A stretch of DNA of 64,000 nucleotides, taken from Maratus speciosus (lineage: Eukaryota > Arthropoda > Arachnida > Araneae > Salticidae). This document shows, piece after piece, positions 35,118 through 48,180 of the stretch; position 1 is the stretch's first letter; every line of letters begins with the position of its first letter. The notes under the pieces are model-generated. The model was not told where the DNA came from, searched no databases, and was given only the letters and a program-made list of their open reading frames with translations. The DNA lies in assembly GCA_963932465.1 (NCBI GenBank), contig OZ010789.1, forward strand, positions 591,615,581 to 591,679,580, written 5' to 3'. The position numbers and the translations under genes were made by a program.

Positions 35118-35589
35118 AATTTCTACAGTTCATTTTTAGCTGGGATATAATTTCAAATATATCTAGTTTCAAATAACACTATGTCATTTGTAGTAATTTT
35201 GTTTTAATATTGAAAAATTTAAACAAATTAAAATTTTGTGACAATAATTATGCACAGTGTTGGCCAAAATTGCGGACATTTTTTGAAATTTTCATGTTTT
35301 ATAACTTTGTGTGCTTGAAGAATATCATAAATTTCACTTAAATACAAATGTTTATATATCAAATGCAAGTACATTTAATGTAGAGTTAAAAAAAATAAAT
35401 AAAAGAACTGCATTACAAAAAAAGTTAGGCTTGCAAAAAATAAAATATATCTTAGATTTCATTATATTATAAAGTACACTTACAAATTCAATATTCAGTA
35501 GGATAAAACCTTGTTTTTTATTATAGCTTCATAGCGTCTTTTTATTGAGAGAACTGGTGTTTGCAGTTCATCCTTTTTAATCACATGAG

Positions 35590-36353
35590 GCCAAGAGTCA
35601 ATTATAGCTTCAATAAGTTATTAGACAGCTTTATTAGATGGCCGCTTTTTTTTTTGTAACTAGGATTTTCAAACGTCGCCACAAATTTTCTATAGTATTC
35701 AGATCAGGGCTGTTTCCTGTCCGGGTAATAATTGTATGCTTTTATTTTAAAACAATTCTTTGCGTATTTTTGTCGTATGGCATGCAACTGAATCCTGCTG
35801 AAAGATAAATGGTGCGTTATTGGGAAACCTGATGTAAGGTATCAATTTTGGTTCATGACAGTTTCAATGTACTTTTTTGCTTTCAGAATGCTATCAAACA
35901 TTTGAATGCCGCCCACACCATCTGCAGACATACAGGCCCAAATCATTATATTTGTTGCGCTCCTTGTAGTTCTTTCAATGCAATCAGGACTCAGCTCTTC
36001 CTCTACTCTACGTCTCACATTTTTGCCCATTCCTGCCAAAGAGCGATATTGTACTCTCATCGCTCCAGATCATTTGCTTCAACTGATTTTCTGACCAATT
36101 AATGTGTTCTTTTGCCCACTGAACACGTTTATTGCATTTTTGAAGATTTAAAAATTGTTTTTTCCTCGGAATTCAACCTTTCAGTCCAAAACCTGCTAAT
36201 CTTCTCCTGATCGTTCTTGAACTAACTACATTACTCTTTGTATTCATTTTACATCTAACATCATCTGATAAAATTCTTCTATCATATCCTTAATAACGCA
36301 TTATAGCATATCCTTTTTATATTTCTATCGTCAGAATCACTTGGGGTCTTTCC
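35590..36353 (-). pseudogene. Tc1-like transposase, C-terminal two thirds, degraded
   Basis: Minus-strand frames from 36353 give GKTPSDSDDRNIKR, then RVQWAKEHINWSENQLKQMI followed by WSDESTISLFG (first catalytic Asp in the SDES block). RSATNIMIWACMSADGVGG follows, then APFIFQQDSVACHTTK (second Asp in QQDSVACH) and a degraded block where the ETALI/NTIENLW-type glutamate motif would be. The 72-residue ORF at 35842-36060 is one fragment. Frameshifts and stops abound. The first residues directly continue the ARSGR hook of the N-terminal fragment, which marks the insertion point. Confidence 0.8.
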
Positions 36354-38672
36354 ATTGTGACGGGTGTGACATCCAGGCACAATTTTAAGAGGTTATATCT
36401 ATATTTTAGGCAATAAATTAGCTAATAAATCCCTGAAAAGTATTTAAAATATGTTTATCCATGCATATTCTTGAATAATTGAGCAAACATGAAACTTTAA
36501 TAGTTTTCAATTAAAAAAAAAAAAAAAAATTAAAATCTTGTGACGGGTGTGACACTCTCCGGACATGAGTTTTCACTTGCGTACACATTTTTTAAAATTC
36601 CTGTGAATATTTAAATGTTTCATTATTAAAACAATTTTTTTCTAATAAAAGAGATTTAGATTAAACTTAATGCATAATTTTCATAATAAATTTTAATTAT
36701 TTTAATGTATAAGAAATTTTTTTCTGCTGTGACGGTCGTGACAAAATTGTGACGGGTGTGACATCATGCAAAGTATACAATTTTAAAGTTATTCACTAAA
36801 AAAAAAAAACAGCAATCGGTATTGACAGAAAACTTGACAATAGCTAATATACAAAAAAAATTAATAAAACTAACATCTGTATGCTATTAGTTTAAAATTT
36901 GTAGTGTTTATACTTGTTATAATTGATGGAGTAGCTACTTTTTTTATAATGGCAAAAAAAGTTTTCAATTGAGATGTCATCTATATCTGGCCAAATCCAG
37001 TGTGGTCCATTGGCTGGCGTGAATTTTAAGCTTATTTCTTCCTTACGGAAGTTCATATTCAAGACATTAACGTAGTACAAGGTACAAGCTATTGAGCTTT
37101 TTCTTACTGGCCAGGGAAACCACAACATAGTCTCCAATATTTAAATCTGATGCTTTCAAAATCTGTCTGGGGGAGATTCGCAATTAGCAGTGACTTACAT
37201 ACCGTAGTGTTGATTCCGTAGTTTGTCCGATCAAAAAGTTGGTACTACCAGTACTTACCTTAAAGTGGTGATAAGACTTTACGCCTTCCCATCCTTCTGT
37301 CAGTATTTGTTTAGTTTCCAGTATTTTCTCTGCTGACACATACAATGTCTTTATTGCACCAATCTCCTGTGCACATTAAAAAAAAATCCAAAGCAGAATA
37401 AACTATTGCTTTTTTGGACTTACGCAAAACTCACACTCTTGACCATATCAATCCCGCAATTCCGTCAACCGCTCTTACCCATCAGAAGTGGCCAAAAAGT
37501 TCCATTCGCATGTTAGTTTAAAACCTTTGATAAAGAAGCACAAGTTTGAAATGTTACATTTGTTTTTAAACAAGGCTGCACAAGCCATCAGGAAAAAAAT
37601 TCACCATTTTGAGATGGAGAAACTGTTTTCAGACTAGTAGTAATGGCATTTAAAAATGCTCATACAGCATAGTTATTTAACATGCTGTAAATCGTTATTG
37701 ATTACTACAAAGGAGCGAATCACATTACCTTTCAACAATACAAATCATGTAAAAATAGTGATTTGAGGATGAGTTCAGTAAGGAATCTGGGTCTCATTTT
37801 GAGAAACAGCACTATAGTTATCGGAAAAGCTCACTTGTATTATTGCTTCAGTATCTCCAATATTATTTTTGGCTTCTTCAAAATAACTGGATTGAGTTAC
37901 AGTTATGTAAAGTATATTAATAATAATTTTTCATTTTCTTGAAAATATATCAAAAGTTAAAGTAAATTGCCACCAACTCACAATTTGCTAAAATAATTCA
38001 AATATATATATTTTATGATTATCTTTTTTTTAAGCCACATTTGTCTTAATATGTTTAGAAACAACAATGATTCAACATTACACTTCATTTAAGAAATATT
38101 TAAATATATTTCTAAACAATTTAAAATGTTGCCACACCCGTCGCACTAAAATTCTACACCAAATAAAAAATTAATGAATTTTTAATATTTCATATTTATC
38201 CAGACTTGCAATTATTAGACTTTCTGAAAGTTTCATGTATTTTTGAGAAAAAATGAATTTTGTATAATAACTTGAGCATCTTTTTGTGACAGGTTTGACC
38301 AAGACACAATATAAATATATTTGTATTAAAGATCGGGTCTTTTTAAATTATTTTGAAAAATTAAGTGCTTCAAAACGTAAAGAAAGGTCACAAGTAGCGA
38401 TATATGATCATAGAGTGAAAATGCCGCCGTTTTAAATATTGCATCTGGTGGAATGAAAATGCCTTATTTTACATACTATAAAGTTTTTGAAATTTTTCTA
38501 ACTTTGAGCCTACATAAATTATAAAAGAGTATTTTTTACAGCTTAGTTCTATGTAATTTCATATGTGTCATGTTTTTACTATAATTTGATATATTACTTG
38601 TAATAATAAAAGAAGTTTGAAATCTCAACCCTCATATCTACTTTTTCATGGAAATGCCTCTAGTGCATTTTT
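36354..38672. mobile_element. 2.3-kb insertion in the Tc1-like transposase
   Basis: It interrupts the Tc1 frame between ARSGR and GKTPSDSDD. It has no obvious inverted ends. It carries repeated GTGACGGGTGTGAC at 36357, 36540 and 36749, a variant (GTGACGGTCGTGAC) at 36729, an inverted GCCACACCCGTCGC at 38131 and a variant at 38286. A degraded coding segment lies at 36892-37150. Its class is unknown. Confidence 0.6.
36892..37150 (-). pseudogene. Unidentified coding remnant within the 2.3-kb insert
   Basis: One minus frame reads NIGDYVVVSLASKKKLNSLY. Then, in another frame, VNVLNMNFRKEEISLKF and GPHWIWPDIDDISIENF follow. The pattern (a hydrophobic GDYVVV strand, a K-rich turn, a second strand pair, then a P-D-acidic-ISIE tail) looks like a small beta-rich domain and recalls tails of uncharacterised transposon-encoded proteins. 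I cannot name the family. A frameshift near 37090 shows that it is broken. Confidence 0.35.
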
Positions 38673-38864
38673 TCGGCCTGATCTTGCCTTATTTATCACT
38701 GATTCAGTTTCTTCATAACATAAGCACAACTTTCGTACGCCAGATAACGTGGTTAATCCACCAACCTGTATTGCAATTTCAGCATAATCGAGACCATTTT
38801 CTCTCAATATGACAATTCTGCTTCTTTTTGTAGGTACCCAATCAGTTCTTGGTGTTGAAGACAT
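38646..38864 (-). pseudogene. Tc1-like transposase, N-terminal part
   Basis: The frame begins MSSTPRTDWVPTKRSRIVIL and continues RENGLDYAEIAIQVGG and SGVRKLC to NKARSGRKN. This is the first helix-turn-helix and the GRPR-like hook of Tc1 transposases. It ends at the junction with inserted sequence near 38672. The continuation is at 36353 and below on the same strand. The start codon at 38862-38864 fits the usual Tc1 N-terminus. Confidence 0.8.
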
Positions 38865-39304
38865 GGTTTTAAATTATTTGTATTAAGGAAAAAAAATAGA
38901 AAAAAAAATATATATTCTGTTTAGTTATACTAGTAGTTACCCTTCTGCAAATTTCATTCCAGCAAAATGCCGCTTTTGCAAATCAAAATATACTGCAGTT
39001 TAGTTATTGACATTTGATTGGCTCTCAGAACAGTTATTGAGATTGGCTAGGATGCTTTCATTACAATGCACTTCAGCATTCATGATTAATAATGTTTGTA
39101 TTTTGAACTAAAGTAAGCGTAACTTTTTTTGTAATGCAGATATTTTAATTCTGTTTTTTTTTTAAATTAAGTTTTAAATTACATTTTCTTAAATTTGATA
39201 TATAAACATTTGTATTTACGTGAAAAGCAATATATTCCATAAGCACTCAAAGTTATAAAACAAAATTTCAAAAAATGTACACAGTTTTGGACACCACAGT
39301 AGTT

Positions 39305-39897
39305 ATGGAAATATATTCCTATGCTTTACCAATAGCTATGCACATCCCCAAATGATACTATATATGTGTGTTAAATAATGACCATTCCAAATTGAATAGT
39401 GTTGAATGAATTTTAAAAGGATATAAGATAATATTCCTGTACCTATATACAGATGCGTTATTAAATTAGTAATTTGTAAACTACAGAAAGAAGAATGCAG
39501 CGTATTTACTTCAATTATTTGGGACAGATGTGTTATTGATCCACAGAATGAACTTGACGATCGTTTCCCAGGTCGAGCACAAAAGCCATTTTTGAAAATG
39601 ATCGCCAATCTGAAACTGCGAGATAAACCAATATAACAGTTGCTTTTAAAAGTAAAGTGATTTTATCGGCACTTTAAAAAAGAAAATGCATTGAAATTTT
39701 GAAAGTGATCGATAAATTTCAAAAGAAAATTTCCTCGTAGCTTCGTAGTTACGATCGACTTAAATACCAAAATTTTCTTGTAGTTTCATAATGATGATCA
39801 ATTTCAAAAACGGCATTTTCGGCACATTAACATACGAAATCAATTTAAAAACTAGAAAAAAGGAAATCTGTTTTTTTAGAATTCAGTGTCACCTCCG

Positions 39898-39942
<45 letters not shown>

Positions 39943-41110
39943 ATATTTAAGTATTGCGTGGGAGCGCAATACTTATTTATTTCCAGTGTCACTTCTCAAT
40001 ATTAATTTAACAGAGAAAAGCCCAAGGAGCTCATAACTTTTTCATTTTTTCCCTTCTCACTTTTTTGTCCCTGATGCCACATTCTCTTTTATTTTTTTAC
40101 TAATTCTAATGATATTATAAATTTATAGTGTAAAAACTTTTGCCTGACATCAGGGTCAAAAGCCTTTCCATATGGGTGAATTATAAAAAAGAGATTAACA
40201 TGGGCTAATTTTTATTTACATTATTCAAATAGTTTTCTTAATAATTCCAAATTTCGCTTTTTTTAGAATTAACGGGCATTTTTCCTATTAAAAAAAAAAA
40301 ATCTTTATTGTTGCAAATAATTCAAAAGCCGTAATAATAATTTATCTATTTTCAGTTGTAAGATTTTCTCGTAAAAATTAATCTGAAATTTTTTTTTATT
40401 AAGAATTAAAAAGCTAAATATGTTGTCATAGTGGAAATAATAAGGATATTTTCAGAATAAGTTTTTGCTTTGGTCAAGTTTATGTTTTAGTAAAAAGTTT
40501 CAAAAGATAGCTATTTTTACGTAGGTAGCGAAATTATAGAGGAATTACATAACATAAATGTTTGAATGTATTTTTTTTTCTAAGATGTATTTATATCCCA
40601 AGGTATCCCAAATCACTATTTATATCCCAAGGTAAACTAAGGTAATAATTTTCTCTTGTGTTTACCTCACCCCTTCTGAGGGAATAAGGTAACAAAAATT
40701 AAGTAAAACTTTAAAAATAAAATTCTTACTGTATGACAAATATAATATTGTTAACTATTAGTAGTAACGATACAACAAAATTTATTTTGCATTCACAGCG
40801 TTTCTGAGTGGGAAATAGGCTATTCAAGTTTAAGTGAAATTAATTTTTTATGCGTTGATATATTTTTTTTTTACTTTCAGATTGGAATTTTTTGTCCAAA
40901 CTACAGTAGCCTGCATTACTGCAGTGGCGAAGTATTTTGAATGATACATTGGTAAACTGCATCACACACTGTGAATCAATTCCGCATGCATCAAAACCTG
41001 ATTATGGTAACCTTTATTAATTTTGAAATGCTTTCATCTGAATGCAGTGGTTATTAAAAAACTTGAGATATTAAACAAAAACATAATATGAAGAAGAAAT
41101 TAAAAAAAAA
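39305..41110. other. AT-rich sequence; TA/TG microsatellite
   Basis: (TA)n then (TG)n at about 39901-39942. A short direct repeat (TTATATCCCAAGGTA) occurs twice at 40590-40634. Otherwise nothing recognised. Confidence 0.5.
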
Positions 41111-41620
41111 ATATTTCCTGGATTGTTTAAGCCCAAGAAGGGACAGACATTAAGACATTTCATTCAATTAGTTCTGCCTTTAATGTTACGTTTTTGTAAC
41201 AAATAAGTTAAGGCAATTGAAGATTAAAAAAAAAAAAAAAATCATACAATATACTTAAAACAACCTAAAAATTTTGAATCCGTTCAAATGAAATCGAAAT
41301 AAATTTTTTGTTAAAGTTTTGTATTTTGCATGCATGTTATCATTTTATGTACAATCGTCATAAACATAATACAAAATCTGCAATACAAATATTTCCAATA
41401 AAAAATGGAAGAAGTCTAAGATTTATTTCAATTCCATTTGAACGGAATCTAATTTTTTAGGTTGTTTTAAATATCATATTGTATTAATTTTATTTTTATT
41501 TTTTAATCTTCAATTGGCTTAGCTTATTTCTTACAAACATTTCACATTAAATGCAGATCTAATTGAATGAAATATCTTAATATATGTCCCTTCTTGGGAT
41601 TAAGCAATGTAGGAAATATA
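41111..41620. mobile_element. Long hairpin MITE, ~195-bp arms
   Basis: Left arm: TTTAAGCCCAAGAAGGGACA, CATTTCATTCAATTAG, GGCAATTGAAGATTAAAAAA and AAAACAACCTAAAAA. The right arm inverts the same blocks (41420-41620). About 100 bp separate the arms. It ends some 10 bp before the Tigger terminus. Confidence 0.75.
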
Positions 41621-41908
41621 TATATATATACAGGGAATTCTCCATAAGTCGAATACGAAGGGACCGACAAAAATATTCGAGCTATCGTAAGTTCGACTTA
41701 TAGAAAATCATTAAATACATACAGAAAATGTATGAAAAATAATTCAATCATATACATAGGGATTGCAATTACACTGTAATAACAGAGTCTGGCAAAATGA
41801 GCGCTAAAGAGAGATATAATTTAATTGTACGTATAAGGTACTTACAAACTCAAGTTTTCTGAAAAAAATTGTTAATGATAACTGAAGAAACTTTTTTGAA
41901 TTTCAATG

Positions 41909-42204
41909 TCAGAAAGTATGTAAACAAAGGAAAAGAGAATCGTCCACACCGTCGCTACTTTCGAGATATTGCTGTAGTGTTGTCATTGCCGCATGTGCTT
42001 CTTGATTGTTTGGAGGTGAAACGCAATTTACATCCTCATCATCCTCAAACTCAGGATCGCTCTCCACCTTTTCCCTTGCTTCAGCTATATCTGAAGCACT
42101 AATTTCTCCGCAAACTGTGACATTTTCTTCAATATTCAAAAGCTCATTATCGTCGTCTTCAGAAATAACTTGATCTTGTAGATTTTCATTCACAACACAT
42201 GAGA
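41909..42204 (-). pseudogene. Tigger transposase, acidic C-terminal part
   Basis: After the nested insert the minus frame continues SCVVNENLQDQVISEDDDNE, then an acidic segment and NNQEAHAAMTTLQQYLESSD, ending near 41909. Tigger proteins typically end with an acidic linker and an EALxxLxxFLE-type helix, which this matches. The beginning of the 116-residue ORF (42205-42259) is derived from the insert and not from Tigger. Confidence 0.75.
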
Positions 42205-44122
42205 CAGGCGCGGATCCACGGGAGGGGGGGGGGGCGACCAGGGCGATCGCCCTCACCAAAATAATATAAATCCAACTTTTTTATGGCAGTTTTCGTGGAA
42301 AATACAAACAAACGGAAACATGTCCTGGCATCTACGGAAGAGGGGGGGGGGCTCGATTTCCCGACCCCCCCTCTAAAAAAAGTCTCGGAAAAACGCGAAT
42401 TTCGTCAAAGGACCGAGAAGAAATGTGAATATTGCCACAGGATCGCGGAATAAACGCTAATTTTGTCACAGGATGACGGGAAAAACGCGAATTTCGTTAA
42501 AGGATCTCGAAAAAAACGCGAATTTCGCCAAAATATACCGAAAAAAGCGAATTTAGTCAAAGGATCGCGATAAAATTAGAATATCGTCAGATAATTGCGA
42601 AAAATCGCGAATTTTGTCACAGGATCGCAGAAAAGACGCGAATTTCGTCACAGAATCGAGAATAAAACACTAATTTCGTTAAAGGATCGTAAAAAACCGC
42701 GAAATTCGCCAAAGGATCACGAAATGAAACCCCATTTTGTCAAATAATCGCTAAATTCGTCAAAGGACCGCGAAAAATCGCGAATTTTGTCACATGATCG
42801 CGGAAAGGCGCAAATTTCGCCACAGAATCGAGGATAAAACGCTAATTTTGTTAAGGGATCGTAAAGAAATGCGAAATTTGTCAAAGGATCACGAAATAAA
42901 CGCGAATTTTGACAAAGGATCGCTAATTTCGTCAATAGACCGCGAAAAAACGCGAATTTTGTCACACGGTTGCCGAAAAAACACTAATTTTGTCACAGGA
43001 TCACGGAAAAAGCGCGAATTTTGCCACAGGATCGCGGATAAAGCACTAATTTTGCCATAGGATTGTAAAAAAACGCGAATTTCGGCAAGGGATCACGATA
43101 TAAACGCAAATTTTGGCAAGGGATCAGGAAATAAACGCGAATTTCGTCAAAGGATCACGAAAAAACGCGAATTTTTGTCAAAGGATCGCAGAAAAAAGGG
43201 GATTTCGTCAAAGGATTGGTTATAAAACGTGAATTTCGTCAAAGGATTGGTTAAAAACGGGAAAAACACAAATTTCGCCAAAGGCAGCGAAAAAACATGA
43301 CTTTCGTCAAAGGATTGTATAAAAAAGTGAATTTCTTTAGGTAATTGCGGGAAAACGCGAATTTCGTCAGATAATTGCGAAAAAATGCGAATTTTGCCAC
43401 AGGATCGCAGATAAAACTTTAATTTCGTTCAAGGATCGTAAAAAAAACCTCGAATTTTGTCAAAGGTTCTCGAAAAAAAGCGTGAATTTTTTTACAGGAT
43501 CGAGGAAAAAACGCTAATTTTGTCACAGGATCGCGGAAAAACACTAATTTTGTCACAGGATAGCAGAAAAAAATAGTTTTGTTAAAGGATCGCGTAAAAA
43601 AGTAATTTTGTTAAAGGATCACGGAAGAAATGCAAATTTCGCCAAAGAATACCGAAAAAACGAATTTCGTCAAAGGATCGCAAAAAAAACACGAATTTTG
43701 TCAAATAATTGTGAAAAAATATGAATTTTGTCACTGGTTTGCGGAAAAAGCGCGAATTTTGCCACAGATCACGGATAAAACACAAATTTCGTCAAAGGAT
43801 CGTAAAAAAACGCGAATTTCATCATAAAATCACAAAAAACCGCAAATTTTGTCGAAGGATCGTGAAAAATACAGGAATTTCGTCAAAGGATTCTTTGAAA
43901 ACGCGAATTTCGTCAAAAGCCTGGTTAAAAATGCGAAAAAAATGCAAATTTCGCCAAAGGCCGCGAAAAATCCCGTAATTAGAGCCGGTAGAACACTCCC
44001 CGGCCTCCCCCTCTGTTGTTACCTTTCAAAAAATATGCCGTGAATTTCAGTATTTTTTTTTTACTCAGATTATATGTTACTCGGTATCGTCCCCCCAAAA
44101 TGATTCTCTGGATCAGCCCCTT
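42205..44122. mobile_element. hAT-like element carrying a minisatellite
   Basis: The left terminus CAGGCGCGGATCCA and the inverted right terminus AAGGGGCTGATCCA agree at 11 of 14 positions and resemble the CAGGGGCGGATCCA ends of hAT elements. Flanks are ACATGAGA (42197-42204) and ACATGAGT (44123-44130), an 8-bp duplication with one mismatch, the hAT size. The Tigger protein reads through on both sides. The interior is nearly all minisatellite, with no transposase. Confidence 0.8.
42370..43980 (+). repeat. Minisatellite, ~48 units of ~33 bp
   Basis: Units approximate CGCGAATTTCGTCAAAGGAT followed by CGCGAAAAAA, with variants CACAGGATCG and GATAAAACGCTAATTTTGTC. Same family and orientation as 32595-33421. 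ORFs of 65-88 residues on both strands are translations of the repeat. Confidence 0.92.
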
Positions 44123-45237
44123 ACATGAGTGCACATTGCTTGCAAAGAAGCCACATTTACTGAAGCAATTTTTGATAGTGATCTGTTTCACATCGTTGAT
44201 CCAGGTACTTGAAATCAGTCTTAATTGCCTCTAACGCATCATACATTTGATTTTTTCCATTTTCGTCATCCTCGATTGCCTTCCAGCCATTTCTGTAGGA
44301 ATGTTTTAAACTGCTGGCAGAAGTATAGAAGTTGTGTTAGAAGGGAGAAATTCTAACTTGGTAGATTTCAAGTTCAAATGTTGATCGTGAGATGTACGCG
44401 GATCAACGAAGACCAACATTTTACGCTTTTTTGCATGAAAGACTACATCCAAATTTCTGATGAACAATATCAGTGTCATTCAAACCTTGTTATCGGATCT
44501 GTACTCTACCGGAAGTAACTTTTTATGTTTGAAATGGCGAGGATTTTTGTATTTAGCGATGAATAATAAAGGGATTTTTTCTGTTCCAGAAGCATTTGCT
44601 TCGACAAGCACATTTAAAAGTTCTTTACTTAACTTTTCACCAGAACATGATTACCCCTTAAACATTATTGTCTTGTTAGGAAAACATTTGTAAAAATCTC
44701 CCATTTCATCCACCTTGTAAATGTCGTCCGTACTATAGCCTGCAAGAAGTTTGGGTAATGAAACTGTCTTCCAGTCATCACACAGCGTATCAGGCACAAC
44801 TTTTGTTTCAGTGTCTAATATCCGAAACACAATGTTGTGTCTGGCTTTAAATTTTTCCAGTCATCCCGTGCTAGCAGGGAATCCTTCCATATTCAATAAT
44901 TTTGTGAAATCCAAAGCATTCTCATGTAATATCGTACCACTTAAAGAAATTACACTCTTCTGTGTACTGTAATATGTAAACCATTTTACGAGGTCTGTTT
45001 TGATATCTGGGGGGGGGGGGGGGAGACACGTATTCGTCCTGTTGTACTTTGGGTTGACATTTGACATAAGTCTTTTGAAATTGCATTCTTTATCTTTCAG
45101 TGTGTTAGATAGCGTATTGGGAGGGATATCATTTTTCAGGGCTAGATCTTTTTTATTAAATTAGGATTGTTTTCAATATCTTTAATCAAATTTACTTTTT
45201 GTTCTAAAGTAAGGATTTCTAATTCCCGCTTGGACAT
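44123..45237 (-). pseudogene. Tigger transposase, N-terminal and DDE part
   Basis: The reading starts MSKRELEILTLEQKVNLIKD and KDLALKNDIPPNTLS at 45237, the first CENP-B-type helix-turn-helix. The second DNA-binding domain follows, with MEGFPASTG and LEKFKARHNIVFR. The catalytic region has DDIYKVDEMGDFYKCFPNKT (first Asp in VDE), LVEANASGTEKIPLLFI and KYKNPRHFKHKKLLPVEYRS, then a degraded FVDPRTSHD block where FVDNxxAH is expected, so the residue after the second Asp is altered. INDVKQITIKNCFSKCGFF matches the conserved block before the variable C-terminus. Stops and frameshifts (one at a G-run near 45009-45022) disable it. The frame is cut at 44123 by the hAT-like insert. Confidence 0.85.
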
Positions 45238-45820
45238 TTTAAAACACCCAACTAAAAGCGTATCACAATGTGAAAGCAATAAACACTAAAATGACAAGAC
45301 TAAACATTAAATCAAAAATCCCCAATGAAAGCTCAATAATGGAATCGAAAGATTAAAAAAAAAATTCCTTCCATAAAATCGTGAGAAATTTGGCAAATTA
45401 GAATACACTAAGCCACCTGTTCTGTTTCGAAAGAATCCAAGTTGAGAAAATGGAATACTTGAAAGTTGAAAGGAATGGGAGAGGGTGAACGATTGCCACC
45501 GAAATTGCAAACTTGCAGACTCTTCTCCTTGTCCAAGCTGGGAAGTAAAAACACCGTCCTTCAAAGCCGGGGAAGAAGTGCAGAAAAGTTTTATCTAACA
45601 GAAAGTGTCAGTATTTTTGAGCTGCGGCTGAAAAATTAAGAAATTAGTCCGATTAGTGTTATTTCTCTTTCTGAAAAAAAGAATCGACTTAAAAGATGTA
45701 GGCTTCGACAGAACGAGAAAGTTTAACATTGATTGGTAATAAAGGAATTGGGACTTCGTGTAAACTTCAACTTATACAAATATTCGACTTATCAGACTTC
45801 GACTTAACGAGATTTCACTG

Positions 45821-48174
<2,354 letters not shown>

Positions 48175-48180
<6 letters not shown>

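Larger units (their letters stand above)
26251..35144. mobile_element. Candidate 8.9-kb TIR-bounded composite element
   Basis: CCCAGCTAAAAATGAACTGC at 26251 is matched in inverse orientation at 35126-35144 (CAGTTCATTTTTAGCTGGG). Directly outside lie ATATAATTTAAAAGAT (26235-26250) and ATATAATTTCAAATAT (35145-35160), a direct repeat identical at 14 of 16 positions. Inside are a ~150-bp array, several MITE-like inverted repeats, 30-33-bp minisatellite tracts, a 12-copy 117-bp satellite and a hairpin. No transposase is visible. It may be one very large non-autonomous element, or two unrelated ends of one family. A 16-bp duplication is longer than is usual for a cut-and-paste element. Confidence 0.45.
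35254..39304 (-). mobile_element. Tc1-like element with transposase split by a 2.3-kb insert
   Basis: The left end CAGTGTTGGCCAAAATTGCG and the complement of the right end share ACATTTTTTGAAATTTT, TTTTATAACTTTG and ACAAATGTTTATATATCAAA, over ~130 bp. The transposase is on the minus strand, with its N-terminus at 38864 and the remainder at 36353-35590. The gap between them is foreign sequence. Without it the element would be ~1.7 kb, normal for Tc1. Confidence 0.8.
41631..45820 (-). mobile_element. Tigger/pogo-like element with nested hAT-like insert
   Basis: The left end is CAGGGAATTCTCCATAAGTC. The right end, read inward, is CAGTGAAATCTCGTTAAGTC, the CAGTG...AAGTCGAA-type terminus of pogo/Tigger elements. 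Both are flanked by TA. The minus strand encodes a broken Tigger transposase. Removing the 1.9-kb nested element leaves ~2.3 kb, a normal Tigger length. Confidence 0.85.

Noticed and set aside
42370..43980. Possible CRISPR array (short regular repeats)
   Set aside because: Units abut without unique spacers, vary in length and sequence, and lie in eukaryotic transposon-rich DNA.
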